From positions 1 through 63,256 of IMG/VR virus record IMGVR_UViG_3300038621_000255: a stretch of 63,256 bases of DNA; one strand, 5' to 3'. Positions 1-7,726 of the stretch are shown piece by piece. The notes under the pieces are model-generated. The model was not told where the DNA came from, made no database searches, and saw only the letters and a list, made by a program, of their open reading frames with translations. The stretch is from a virus. The translations under genes were made by a program, and so were the position numbers. Numbering within the stretch: position 1 is the stretch's first letter; every line of letters begins with the position of its first letter.

Positions 1-2
1 TC

Positions 3-269
3 GAAGACCTGGGCAACGCCATTTATGAAGCCATTCAAAACGACGAAGGCTACATTTCCGCTGCCTTGTTGGCACGTTTTGACGCTCACCAGAGCTTTCC
101 CCGGTTGCCTTTTGAACCCATCGAACGATCTACCTACGAAGAGTTGGTACGCGCCGCCGAACAACGTTGCCAAAACGACAACTTCCACGACGCATTGAGC
201 CGTTACGATTCCGCAGCGTTTGGTGAGGAAGGACCGGCTGCTTGCGATTCGGATAAATGCCTATTTTAG
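3..269 (+). CDS. nrdJ: Class II ribonucleotide reductase, C-terminal fragment
   Basis: Open from the window edge to a TAG stop, giving about 88 residues. The segment reads EDLGNAIYEAIQNDEGY and ends in EGPAACDSDKCLF. That ending is typical of cyanobacterial adenosylcobalamin-dependent ribonucleotide reductases, which reduce ribonucleotides to deoxyribonucleotides in the cytoplasm. The 5' part lies outside the window. The other window end carries the N-terminal half of the same kind of enzyme on the same strand, so both are probably one gene in a circular molecule (inference). A remnant of a second copy is possible but less economical. The family is clear; the gene's overall structure is not. 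Confidence 0.85.
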   Translation, partial: EDLGNAIYEAIQNDEGYISAALLARFDAHQSFPRLPFEPIERSTYEELVRAAEQRCQNDNFHDALSRYDSAAFGEEGPAACDSDKCLF

Positions 270-393
270 TTGTTGTCAAAAAGGAGGTGGATGCATTAAA
301 ATAGAGGTAGCTACGTAAGGTTGGGCGGTAACGCAACGCGTATCCGACGATTATTCGTTCGCTGCTTTTCTTGCCTCCGGTTTGCTCTTACCT

Positions 394-431
394 ACTAAAG
401 AACCCCGTGCCTAGGCACGGGGTTCTTTAGT
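394..431. terminator. Bidirectional terminator after nrdJ
   Basis: A perfect 18-bp inverted repeat (394-411 and 414-431) with a 2-base centre. It has a GC-rich core and A/T-rich ends that give a short U tract on either strand. It sits between the rightward nrdJ end and the leftward gene at 439-624 and probably serves both. Confidence 0.85.
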
Positions 432-438
432 GTTTGGT

Positions 439-624
439 TTAATGTTGTTCGCTTTTTTCGCTTTCTATCAACTCTAAGAATTGTTTCCTGGTGATGGGAC
501 TAACCCCGTGGGCAGTGGGGTCAATACGCTCAGCTTCTAGGTTGGAGTTTTCATGTTCCTTAACCACCAGGGGAAAGGGTTGTTCATATTCTTCGGTGTA
601 GTATTTGTAGTACAAGGTGCGCAA
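439..624 (-). CDS. Small hypothetical protein (61 aa)
   Basis: Unrecognised, charged soluble protein with a Tyr-rich start (YYKYYTEEYE). The start is a TTG preceded by AGGAGG at good spacing. A promoter with TTGACA (681-676) and CATAAT (658-653), spacer 17, lies directly upstream. The strong ribosome binding site, own promoter and own terminator support a real gene. No membrane segment or known motif is visible. It is expressed leftward like dnaN but separated from it by its own promoter. Confidence 0.65.
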   Translation of the reverse strand: MRTLYYKYYTEEYEQPFPLVVKEHENSNLEAERIDPTAHGVSPITRKQFLELIESEKSEQH

Positions 625-652
625 TTTGTTTCCTCCTTTGCTCTATATTTTT

Positions 653-681
653 ATTATGGCACGCTCTCTAGAGACTGTCAA
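653..681 (-). promoter_or_regulatory. Promoter of the shared TTGACA family
   Basis: -35 TTGACA at 681-676, a 17-bp spacer, -10 CATAAT at 658-653, followed by AAAAATATAG. It belongs to a set of nine similar promoters in this window and drives the gene at 439-624. Confidence 0.75.
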
Positions 682-688
682 CCATCAA

Positions 689-1831
689 TTATAATTTATC
701 TGCATCCAAGGCTACGGGCATTATCAGGTGTTCCATATCCCAATCACGATCCATGCCGGATGTAAGCCCTAAAACAGCAGGGCTTGTTGGATCATTTATT
801 TTTAAAACCACCTGGCTCTCTTCCATCTTCTCAAAAGCTTTTAGCGCGTCCTGAAGATATGAGGCATTGAAGGCAATCTTGAGATCGCTGGGGGTATCGT
901 CGGGGGATTGGATCTCTAGGAAGTATTCCCCTTTCCCTCCTTCCCCTTCTGCTGTTACCAGGGCTTTATCGCCTTGGAAGTGAATTTGTACAACCCCATT
1001 CTTCTTCTTCGAGAAGGTGGCGACGAAGTTAATTACAGCCTGGGATTGCTCCACATCTAGTACTACCTCGTGGGTGAAAGAATCGGGAAGTAGCTGCTTG
1101 TATGCTGGGTACTGGCGTTCGTAGGTGGTAGCGAACACCCTGCCACTTTCCCCAGATATTTCCACATTCTGCCCTTCCGAGCGTATCCCAATATTTTCTT
1201 CCTCTTCGTTATTCATTGTTACGTGGAAGGAATATACTAGGCAAGAGGGGAGGATTAACTCTGCCCCCGCTTCCCCTAGCAAGTCCCAATCCCGGAATAT
1301 AGCCAATCGATGTCCATCCGTTGCAGCTGCTTCTACTTTGCTACCTCCTTCAAGATAAATCCCCTGTAATACGTCTTTGATGGGATCTGTTGAGGCGGCA
1401 TATCCGATAGCACCAAACAGAGCCGCCCAGCGGGAAAAATTACCCTCGAAAATGGGGGAATTGTCTACCAAATTGGGGATCTTTGGTAGTTCGTCTGGGT
1501 TCATTCCACGGATCCATGAATCGTTAATCTCTAGAGAGAATTCGTTCTCGCTACCCTGCTCGTGATACAGGTTAATAGCATCGTCGGGGAACGATGCTAT
1601 TGCCCTTGTAAGCAATGCGTGGGGGACTGCCAGATCTAGTTTTTCTTCGATTAGTTCTTTGTCGAGGTGAGTAGAAATCTCTACCCCAAGTTGTAGATTG
1701 TACCCTTTGAGGGTTAAGGAATCCTCTTCTTTTAATAGGTGGACGCACCCTAGGGTTGGGTGTTGGGGTTTATTAGGAATTGAAGGTTTTACCCTCTTCA
1801 ACACCGATTGAAGTACTTTCTTTTCTATCTC
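689..1831 (-). CDS. dnaN: DNA polymerase III beta sliding clamp
   Basis: A 380-aa protein of normal length for DnaN, the ring-shaped clamp that tethers polymerases to DNA. Family-like segments include PHALLTRAIASFP, AATDGHRLAIF near the middle and an ending resembling the usual MPV(R/A)L tail (LIMPVALDADKL). The ATG at 1831 is chosen because AGAGGT lies just upstream. A GTG at 1876 would add 15 residues without a good ribosome binding site. DnaX and HolA are encoded at 44.9-47.1 kb, so clamp and loader are in different transcription units. Clamp genes are uncommon in phages of this size. The identification is firm. Confidence 0.93.
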   Translation of the reverse strand, partial: EIEKKVLQSVLKRVKPSIPNKPQHPTLGCVHLLKEEDSLTLKGYNLQLGVEISTHLDKELIEEKLDLAVPHALLTRAIASFPDDAINLYHEQGSENEFSLEINDSWIRGMNPDELPKIPNLVDNSPIFEGNFSRWAALFGAIGYAASTDPIKDVLQGIYLEGGSKVEAAATDGHRLAIFRDWDLLGEAGAELILPSCLVYSFHVTMNNEEEENIGIRSEGQNVEISGESGRVFATTYERQYPAYKQLLPDSFTHEVVLDVEQSQAVINFVATFSKKKNGVVQIHFQGDKALVTAEGEGGKGEYFLEIQSPDDTPSDLKIAFNASYLQDALKAFEKMEESQVVLKINDPTSPAVLGLTSGMDRDWDMEHLIMPVALDADKL

Positions 1832-1879
1832 CATGGCTTTACCTCTATGGATGTTTTCTATCCATAATTCTACCACGCT

Positions 1880-2170
1880 GGTTAGCTCTCAAGGTAAAAA
1901 TCTCCAAAATTCGCTCTGTGTGGAGATTCTGGGAATATTATAGGACTGTAATAAAAATTTTATTACGGGTCGGAACCGACAGAACTGACCCAAATTCCTT
2001 TTAAATCCATACGTACAGGGAATTTTGGCTTTATTACGCCTTTTATTATACCGGGCTTTTATCGGATCGCTGTATTCCCTCAACCATGCAGATTACAGCG
2101 TTTATTACAGTATTACTATATAGGGTAATAAACGCTGTAATATTTGCTGTAATCTCCTGTACGACTGGGT
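1880..2170. repeat. AT-rich palindrome block I (TGTAAT boxes)
   Basis: Non-coding block with many TGTAAT/ATTACA boxes, TAATAAAA runs and the recurring motif ctgtaatctcctgtac. Positions 2063-2160 resemble a 104-bp unit that is present exactly at 43693-43796 and, inverted, at 18910-19013. Here it carries substitutions that largely keep the internal palindromes. Probable protein-binding or replication/partition sites (inference). Confidence 0.75.
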
Positions 2171-2227
2171 TTGAGCCTCGTTTTGTCTGGTTAATGTATG
2201 TTGTGTTACAAGAAATACTTCTCTCAT

Positions 2228-2421
2228 CGGTTAGGGGCAAGATCGATAGAGGGTAGAATGCGGGGGTCGGTTACCCACCTTAAACCCAGGCACAGTAAGG
2301 GTTTCAGCGATTGATAGTTTACGAGGGGGTAAAGACCCATAATCGCTGAGATGCCGTAACCATATTTCAGCTCCCTAACTGACCATAGAGTTAGTACATT
2401 TTTGCGTGCTGCCCTTAATCG
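2228..2421 (+). repeat. Structured ~200-nt element, copy 1
   Basis: Closed by a 12-bp helix, CGGTTAGGGGCA (2228-2239) with TGCCCTTAATCG (2410-2421), with two G-U pairs. The other three copies close with an unrelated sequence (GTCGG with CCGAC). Conserved internal hairpins are GGGTA/TACCC, AAACCC/GGGTTT, CAGCGATT/AATCGCTG and CTAACT/AGTTAG. A shared core GAGTTAGTACATTTTT lies near the 3' end. Pairing kept despite sequence change suggests selection on structure, as RNA or folded DNA. It lies just upstream of the promoter at 2474. Class unknown. Confidence 0.75.
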
Positions 2422-2473
2422 ACCACAGCAAATCCCTGGTGTTAAGGTATTTGAAATAAATTCTGGAAACCCA

Positions 2474-2503
2474 TTGACAGTTAACAGTAGGGTATGCCAC
2501 TAT
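2474..2503 (+). promoter_or_regulatory. Promoter of the shared TTGACA family
   Basis: -35 TTGACA at 2474-2479, an 18-bp spacer and CACTAT at 2498-2503, followed by AAAAATAGTT. Drives the genes at 2546 and probably 3193. Confidence 0.7.
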
Positions 2504-2545
2504 AAAAATAGTTCTTCAAAAGGAAAGCAACCGGAGGCAAAAGCC

Positions 2546-3121
2546 ATGCCCGCATACAAAAGTTACCATAGCGATCCCTTTGAAAATCATGAGGATTCCT
2601 TAGAAGAGAACCTGGGTAATTACCAAAAAGTAAAACCCATAGAAACTCAGGTTATGGGGATTTCCCTTCAGGGGAAAGTGTATATCCCATTTAAAGAAAA
2701 TGCCCTCCAAGGTCAAACACCAAAAACAGTGTGGAAAATACCGTTTGAAGAAGAGGTAGAACTGCCCGAGACTGGCTACCTTGCAAGACTAGACACTTCT
2801 GGAATTATCAATAAGGTAGAAGGGTTAGAAAATGCTCTTTTAGCTACCCAAAGATTGGAAGAAATTGTTTTCCAGTCGGGGATGATTTTCAAAGTAGCCC
2901 ATAAAGAATTGATTAAAAAGGGAATAAATGTAGACAAGGTAGTAATTGACTTCCAAGGGCAGAACCCCTTAAACCTTAAAGAGGGGATCCGTGTTTACCC
3001 TTCAGACCTTAACATGTTGGTTAAATCCAACAGTAATTGGGTCGAATTAGCAAATGGGAAGTATATATACATGTCTTCCATGGAAGATGCCGAAGAGAAA
3101 GTAGAAAAGTTTTTCGGTTAA
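2546..3121 (+). CDS. Hypothetical protein (191 aa)
   Basis: Not recognised. The ATG at 2546 is chosen because GGAGGCAAAAGCC precedes it; the frame is open upstream, but that part overlaps the promoter. The protein is soluble with mixed alpha/beta composition and has no evident catalytic motif, Cys cluster or membrane segment. It is the first gene after the structured element and promoter. A 27-nt pseudoknot separates it from the next gene. Probably an accessory or regulatory phage protein, but no function can be given. Confidence 0.75.
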   Translation: MPAYKSYHSDPFENHEDSLEENLGNYQKVKPIETQVMGISLQGKVYIPFKENALQGQTPKTVWKIPFEEEVELPETGYLARLDTSGIINKVEGLENALLATQRLEEIVFQSGMIFKVAHKELIKKGINVDKVVIDFQGQNPLNLKEGIRVYPSDLNMLVKSNSNWVELANGKYIYMSSMEDAEEKVEKFFG

Positions 3122-3137
3122 TTTTCAGTTGAAACCA

Positions 3138-3164
3138 CGACCTGGGCAAGTCGTTAAACTGCCC
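3138..3164 (+). promoter_or_regulatory. H-type pseudoknot leader element, copy 1
   Basis: Stem 1 is CGAC (3138-3141) with GTCG (3150-3153). Stem 2 is GGGCA (3144-3148, inside the stem 1 loop) with TGCCC (3160-3164). Connecting loops are 2, 1 and 6 nt, which is classic H-type geometry. About 18 nt later, after a conserved CAAGAGTAAA, comes the GGAGG of the next gene. Two further copies (44226-44252; 55049-55023 minus) keep the pairing through G-U exchanges. A cis-acting RNA controlling translation is likely (inference). Confidence 0.7.
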
Positions 3165-3192
3165 AACAAGAGTAAACCGACAGGAGGCAATT

Positions 3193-3429
3193 ATGCTACA
3201 AATTCTCAAAAAACAAGCGATCGAACCAGACCGTGACGTTTATCTAGTCGGAAACATCACTACACCTCGCCGCGATCGCGTCAGGGTATACAGCACTGGG
3301 GATACCCACAACTGCAGCTGCGATCGCTACAAGGATCACGGACATTGTTTTCACATCCGTTTTATTCGTGACTTTGAATCCGGTTTGGATGGGAGCTGTT
3401 GCCCCATTGATGCCGAGGATGAGTTCTAA
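3193..3429 (+). CDS. Small SWIM-type zinc-finger protein
   Basis: A 78-aa protein containing CSCDRYKDHGHCFH around residues 41-54. This fits the CxCx(n)CxH pattern of SWIM zinc fingers, which bind DNA or protein partners. A second Cys pair (SCCP) lies near the C-terminus. The ATG follows GGAGGCAATT. It is the second gene of a two-gene unit, preceded by the pseudoknot and closed by the terminator at 3448. A stand-alone SWIM motif this small is unusual. The motif is seen directly; its partner and role are unknown. Confidence 0.75.
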   Translation: MLQILKKQAIEPDRDVYLVGNITTPRRDRVRVYSTGDTHNCSCDRYKDHGHCFHIRFIRDFESGLDGSCCPIDAEDEF

Positions 3430-3447
3430 TTAATTGCAGACCCCAGT

Positions 3448-3483
3448 AAAAAGCCCCCTCAGCTTCCACTGAGGGGGCTTTTT
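3448..3483. terminator. Bidirectional terminator
   Basis: 15-bp perfect arms (3448-3462 and 3469-3483), GC-rich core, A5 and T5 at the ends. It lies between convergent genes. Confidence 0.9.
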
Positions 3484-4078
3484 ATTTTGCTAGTTCTAGG
3501 GCTTGGTGGTACTCGTGCGCGTGCTGCAGGAACCCCTGCCAGTACCGTTTCAGGTCTTTCCCCTCTACCTCCCAAACTTGGGATTCTTTAGAGGGTAGCA
3601 GGGTGATTATCTTTGCTTTACCTAGTTTCCACCCATAGAGCCAATTACAAGCGCCCAGGTAGGCTGCTGCTTGGTGGAAATCGCGTTGCATTTGGTACTT
3701 GGTGCGCGGCTTCTGGGTGGTTTTCCAATCTAATAAACACCACTCCTCACCTTGGATTTTGGCAACCAAGTCGGGTGTACCTGCGAAGCCGTGTTCTGGA
3801 TGAAATACGCTACTTTCCAATAGTGCGATCGCCTCTACCTTCTCTAGGTAGGGAAGCGCGGCGTAATAATAGGGGCTGTTAGCCAGGGTAAGTTTTGGAT
3901 GTCTCCCCTCTAGTTTTGCTTGGATTGCCCTATGTATTTCGATGCCACGCGCCAATCTACTTTCGCGATCGCATTTATTTTGTGGGTTTCGATTATTGAA
4001 AGGGGAAGGGAGAGCAGCGCTCAGAATTGCCGATACGCTAGGGTATCTCCCAACGTTGTTCCCTCGCGTGTCGGTTAT
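3482..4078 (-). CDS. RecB-like PD-(D/E)XK nuclease, start uncertain
   Basis: Contains GTPDLVAKI and LLDWKTT, the Asp and DxK of the PD-(D/E)XK nuclease fold, then QRDFHQAAAYL, as in RecB/Cas4-like exonucleases that process DNA ends. The nearest standard start is TTG at 3955. However, the frame stays open upstream and encodes GRYPSVSAIL, a motif common at the N-terminus of this family, so the protein should begin earlier. No ATG, GTG or TTG exists in that stretch. AGGAGG (4095-4090) precedes in-frame ATA at 4078. An ATG at 4104 is out of frame by one base across a G5 run. The gene has either a rare start codon or a frameshift. It is last in a leftward group with 4119 and 4558. Confidence 0.75.
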   Translation of the reverse strand: MTDTRGNNVGRYPSVSAILSAALPSPFNNRNPQNKCDRESRLARGIEIHRAIQAKLEGRHPKLTLANSPYYYAALPYLEKVEAIALLESSVFHPEHGFAGTPDLVAKIQGEEWCLLDWKTTQKPRTKYQMQRDFHQAAAYLGACNWLYGWKLGKAKIITLLPSKESQVWEVEGKDLKRYWQGFLQHAHEYHQALELAK

Positions 4079-4118
4079 AAGATAATGCCTCCTTTCCCCC
4101 TCATTGATTCGCTTTACC

Positions 4119-4556
4119 TTAATATAACCCCCTTTGTGTTTTCCGCACCGTGTAAGTCCTTCTGTCCTCTTCGTAGTAAACCCCTCCTAAAATTATCTGA
4201 CGGGTTACTTTCCCTTTTTGGTTGGTGTTTATCGCTTGGTAAATGTGCTGATCCTTTTCTACCGTCTTGACTTTTTGGAAGTCGCACCCCGTTATTGCTT
4301 CGGCTTCTTGTATCGTAGTCCCTGTTTCTAAGTTTTCAATCGATAGGGTTTTGATTCGTTCGTACATTGAAGCTGTTAACGTGGTTTGGCATACGTTAAT
4401 TGTTACAACTCTGCCATCTAATTCGTATCGATACTTTTCTTGCTTTTCCTGCTTCTCCGCATTCACGTTCGATGATGACGTGTTGCTATAACAGGTCGCC
4501 AACAAGGGGGTCAGTGCCACGCTTGCAGCTATCAAAAAATTTTTCCATTTAGCCAT
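4119..4556 (-). CDS. Hypothetical exported protein (145 aa)
   Basis: Begins with a basic residue pair and a hydrophobic stretch (KNFLIAASVALTPLLATC), a likely signal peptide. The Cys could be a lipidation site, although Thr before it is atypical. The mature part is polar with two further Cys and no recognised domain. ATG at 4556 follows GAGGAAAAG and starts 2 bases after the upstream stop, so it is translationally coupled to the ribbon-helix-helix gene. A lysogeny-related envelope protein is one possibility, but nothing in the sequence proves it. Confidence 0.7.
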   Translation of the reverse strand: MAKWKNFLIAASVALTPLLATCYSNTSSSNVNAEKQEKQEKYRYELDGRVVTINVCQTTLTASMYERIKTLSIENLETGTTIQEAEAITGCDFQKVKTVEKDQHIYQAINTNQKGKVTRQIILGGVYYEEDRRTYTVRKTQRGLY

Positions 4557-4557
4557 T

Positions 4558-4857
4558 TTACTTTTCCTCTTTAAGTTTGATTTCGAGTTCTTGTACTTTT
4601 CTGTTCAGTTGCCTGTTTTCCCTTGATAGACCTTCTAGTTGGGAATGCAGGGAAGATACTTCCTTTTGCAGCCCTTCTTTTTCCCAGTAGATATTTTGCA
4701 AGGGATTCTCCCGGCGGATCACCCACTCGTATAGGGCTTCCCTTACGAGAGAAGAAACCACAAGGGAATACTCTTGGGCGAATTTTTCCAACCGATACCA
4801 CAACCTAGTTGGTATCGTTATGTGCAGTTCTTTATTGAAATTTTCTGATTTGGACAT
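4558..4857 (-). CDS. Ribbon-helix-helix / coiled-coil protein
   Basis: A 99-aa protein. Residues 10-50 (ELHITIPTRLWYRLEKFAQE, then SSLVREALYEWV) match the beta strand plus two helices of CopG/Arc-type DNA-binding proteins. Residues 60-99 form a charged heptad-like coiled coil (SLHSQLEGLSRENRQLNRKV). Probably a dimeric DNA-binding regulator of its own leftward operon or of the divergent head operon at 4946. GGTGG precedes the ATG. The fold call is by eye and the target is unknown. Confidence 0.7.
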   Translation of the reverse strand: MSKSENFNKELHITIPTRLWYRLEKFAQEYSLVVSSLVREALYEWVIRRENPLQNIYWEKEGLQKEVSSLHSQLEGLSRENRQLNRKVQELEIKLKEEK

Positions 4858-4945
4858 AAACGATCCACCTCTATCTCTATTCTAGCTCCTTAACCCGGGA
4901 ATTGATAGGGAAAATTACAATAGAATTGATGGTATTTGGCTTTTT

Positions 4946-5692
4946 ATGGCGATTCCAAGAAGTATTATCAATCAACCCAACGAGTGGGCGAACTTCTTTA
5001 GAGGGAAAACAGAAGTACCCACCCAAGCTTGGCGCGATCTGAATCAAGAGGAATATGGTTTTTCTTTCGCGATTGCAGGCGTAACCAATTTACAATTCTT
5101 AAAAGAGGTAAGAGAACTTCTGCAAGAGGAGCTTGCCAAGCCCGAGGGTAGTTCGTTTCGGCAATTTCTAAAGAATTTCGACAAAGCGATCGCACGCAGG
5201 GGATGGGCTGGCGACAAGCCCTGGCGGCGGAAACTAATTTGGCATCAGAATACTCGGTCGGCTTATGCCCAGGGACGGTATCAACAGCAGGTACGCCCGG
5301 AGAGCTTACGGTTGCAGGGTGCTTGGCGTTGGGCACACAGGTGGCCGAAAAACCCAAGACCCGACCATATTGCCTTAGATGGGAAGCTCTATCCCCCTGG
5401 AACAACCGATTTTTCGGGGCAATCGTACCCACCCAATGGCTATTTTTTCTGCCATTGCGCGATTGTTACCGAATCCGCAGGTTCGGTGCGACGTAAGGGA
5501 TTTTCACCAATGAGTCCAGTGCAAAATCCCCCCAAACACCTACCGGGGCAAGACCCAGAGAGCCGCGATCGCATTGCCAATCAAATCGCCGAGAAGTTGC
5601 CACCCGATCTTAGGCAAAGTTTCACCCAATGGCGTGAGAAACGCCAACAATTCCTAGATAGGATTATGCAGAATATTGATGAGGAGGGTTAA
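4946..5692 (+). CDS. Mu F-like minor head protein
   Basis: A 248-aa protein with segments typical of the phage Mu F / SPP1 gp7 family: RKLIWHQNTRSAYAQGRYQQ, then RPDHIALDGKLYPP and CHCAIVTE. These minor head proteins bind the portal and are co-packaged or needed for procapsid assembly. It opens the rightward head-tail operon and is followed without a gap by a gpG-like gene, as in Mu. The matching portal gene is unusually distant (38.6 kb). Confidence 0.85.
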   Translation: MAIPRSIINQPNEWANFFRGKTEVPTQAWRDLNQEEYGFSFAIAGVTNLQFLKEVRELLQEELAKPEGSSFRQFLKNFDKAIARRGWAGDKPWRRKLIWHQNTRSAYAQGRYQQQVRPESLRLQGAWRWAHRWPKNPRPDHIALDGKLYPPGTTDFSGQSYPPNGYFFCHCAIVTESAGSVRRKGFSPMSPVQNPPKHLPGQDPESRDRIANQIAEKLPPDLRQSFTQWREKRQQFLDRIMQNIDEEG

Positions 5693-6088
5693 ATGGCATT
5701 CTCAGTAAGAATCAGCCGCGATGGTTTTGAAGAGCTAATCAATGCTATCGAAGATACCCAGCCCCTATTTCAAGCAATAGGACAAATGGCGGACCGGCGA
5801 CTGCAGGATACACAATCCGCAGGGCAGGATCCCTACGGAAGAACATGGGAACCATTAGCTACGGGGGAACCTAGCTTTTTGCGGCAAACTGGGGATCTGG
5901 AGAATTCCCGAAATTGGGAAGCCGGACAAGGCTACGCCCGTATAGGCTTTGGGGCACATTATGCAAAATTCCATCAAACCGGGACTTCTAAAATGCCTCG
6001 CCGCCGGTTGGTTCCCGACCGGGGACTACCTGGTGATTGGGACCAAGAAATTTCAGATTTAGCAGAGGAGTGGGTAAATGCAATTTAA
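5693..6088 (+). CDS. Mu gpG-like virion morphogenesis protein
   Basis: A 131-aa protein matching the phage virion morphogenesis (tail completion) family: QDPYGRTWEPL, LRQTGDLENS, IGFGAHYAKFHQTGT and PRRRLVP. These proteins act late in head or head-tail joining. The start directly abuts the upstream stop and the end overlaps the protease gene by 11 bases, indicating tight translational coupling. The order F-G-I-capsid is as in Mu. Confidence 0.85.
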   Translation: MAFSVRISRDGFEELINAIEDTQPLFQAIGQMADRRLQDTQSAGQDPYGRTWEPLATGEPSFLRQTGDLENSRNWEAGQGYARIGFGAHYAKFHQTGTSKMPRRRLVPDRGLPGDWDQEISDLAEEWVNAI

Positions 6089-7214
6089 TCTATTATCAGT
6101 TGGGCAAAAACAAGCGAACAGCGGGCAATCTATAGACATATCGCCAAGCCTTCTACAAGAGATCGTAGAGAGTTTCAAAGAGAGTAAGGGGCGCTTCCTT
6201 CCCCCTGTCATTGAAGGGCACCAAGGAGGGGATGACAGGGAACGTGGCGAGGGAATTGACGCACTTATACGAAATCTAGAATTTGATGGTCAATTTCTGA
6301 AAGGAGAATTCGGGCAAATCCAGGATAGGTTCTGGGAAGCGGTAAAGGGGGAAGGTGGCAATTTTACCCCTTACCTATCTTCACGAATCCTACCCCCCGA
6401 CCATCCCTACAACCCAAACCCGGGAAAGTGGAGCTTGGGGCATGTTGCCCGGGTAGGGCTTCCTGGCGATCCCCAATTGGGCTATCTATTTAATCAAAAG
6501 CAAGAGGATGGATCCATCTTGGCGCCGAATTATCCTTTAGATTTCGCCGAAGAAGGGCAAAAAGAAGGCAGCAACGAGGATCCAGGCGATAGAATAGAGG
6601 ACGATACTACTATAGCGATTAATATGCCAACAGAGTATCAACAACAGGAACAAAACTCCCAGCAACAACAAGAGGAAAAGCAGGATGAGGGGCAACAACA
6701 GCAATCCCAATCTGCCGACCTTTCCTCTTTGATGGAAAAAGTGAACAACCTTCTGCAACAGCAGGAGCAGCAACAACAAAAGTTATTAGATCGGATTTCT
6801 AAATTAGAAGAAAACGCCGCGCAACCTATCACCGATAGTAAACACGAACAGCAGCAACAACAGCAGGAGCAAAAGGAAGAGGCAGAAGCCCCTGATTTTT
6901 CCCAATTACAGGACCAGATCGAAACGCAGAATCGTGCAATCTGGTCTATGAGATTGTCGCCTTATTTCCAAAGCCAAGACCGGCTAAACAAAGAAATTAA
7001 TTACCTTTCCGGTCTGAACAAGGCTGCTAAAAATGGGATTGACTTTGGACAAGACCCCGTAGAATCCCGAATTCAAGAATTGATTGAATTTAATCAGGGA
7101 GTGCGGTTGGGGGAACCCGAGTCCCCTGCGGTTGACAAGGAAACCCAACAGGAAAAAAGCCCCTTGGAGAAAGCAAGGGAAGAAGCAAGGAAAAAGTATG
7201 AGGAGAAAAAGTAG
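6078..7214 (+). CDS. Head maturation protease with Gln-rich scaffold
   Basis: A 378-aa protein. The N-terminal ~150 residues resemble Mu protease I (PPVIEGHQGG, ALIRNLEFDGQFLKGEF, SRILPP, LGHVARVGLPGDP). Such proteases cleave scaffold and capsid during head maturation. The remaining half is Gln/Glu-rich and coiled-coil-like, as expected for an internal scaffold that is later removed. In Mu, I and Z are nested to give the same arrangement. An internal start giving a scaffold-only product is plausible but not visible here. The position just before cement and capsid genes supports the call. Confidence 0.8.
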   Translation: MQFNLLSVGQKQANSGQSIDISPSLLQEIVESFKESKGRFLPPVIEGHQGGDDRERGEGIDALIRNLEFDGQFLKGEFGQIQDRFWEAVKGEGGNFTPYLSSRILPPDHPYNPNPGKWSLGHVARVGLPGDPQLGYLFNQKQEDGSILAPNYPLDFAEEGQKEGSNEDPGDRIEDDTTIAINMPTEYQQQEQNSQQQQEEKQDEGQQQQSQSADLSSLMEKVNNLLQQQEQQQQKLLDRISKLEENAAQPITDSKHEQQQQQQEQKEEAEAPDFSQLQDQIETQNRAIWSMRLSPYFQSQDRLNKEINYLSGLNKAAKNGIDFGQDPVESRIQELIEFNQGVRLGEPESPAVDKETQQEKSPLEKAREEARKKYEEKK

Positions 7215-7703
7215 ATGACCCTAGATCTCTATTTAAAACAGGGCTATGAAGGTAGACCCGGCCTTCTAGATCCCACAGCCCGACAACAATCCGTAAGAAA
7301 TGAAAGCGGCTCAAGCATTGCCCCGGGTCGTTTGTGCGTGGTAACTGGCGGCTCGGATATTCCGACCGTAAAATTGATTTCAGCGTCAAGCGATCACCCC
7401 TTGGGAATAACTCTGAATACCACAATGGCTGGTGACATCGATGTTGCCCTGCCTGACGCTGATGTTGGGACGGTGCTTTACCGGGGTCCGATTTATGTAG
7501 TACCCGAGGTAGCTGTCGATCCTTCCGACCCGGTATACGTACGCCACACATCCCACAGCTCACCGGGCACTTACGATGCGATTGGGCGATTCAGGAACGA
7601 TGCTGATACGGATGGATCGGACACTGCAATGGAATTACCGAAGTGCCGATGGATTAGCGCATCAGCGGCGGGTGGTCTAGCAATTTTAGAATTCGCACTG
7701 TAA
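7215..7703 (+). CDS. Head structural cement / decoration protein
   Basis: A 162-aa Gly/Asp-rich beta protein. VRNESGSSIAPGRLCVV, then DHPLGITLN and GRFRNDADTD resemble small capsid cement proteins encoded directly before the major capsid gene. It would stabilise the expanded shell. It starts at an ATG immediately after the protease stop. The family call comes mainly from position and composition. Confidence 0.7.
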   Translation: MTLDLYLKQGYEGRPGLLDPTARQQSVRNESGSSIAPGRLCVVTGGSDIPTVKLISASSDHPLGITLNTTMAGDIDVALPDADVGTVLYRGPIYVVPEVAVDPSDPVYVRHTSHSSPGTYDAIGRFRNDADTDGSDTAMELPKCRWISASAAGGLAILEFAL

Positions 7704-7726
7704 TAGATAATAAGTAAGGAGAATTA

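Noticed and set aside
3138-3164. Known riboswitch (glutamine or preQ1 type) for the pseudoknot element
   Set aside because: The conserved bases of those classes, as far as I remember them, are absent; only the general pseudoknot shape is shared.
6537-6832. Leu/Cys-rich minus-strand ORFs suggesting a membrane protein
   Set aside because: They are the complement of CAA/CAG glutamine codons in the scaffold region.
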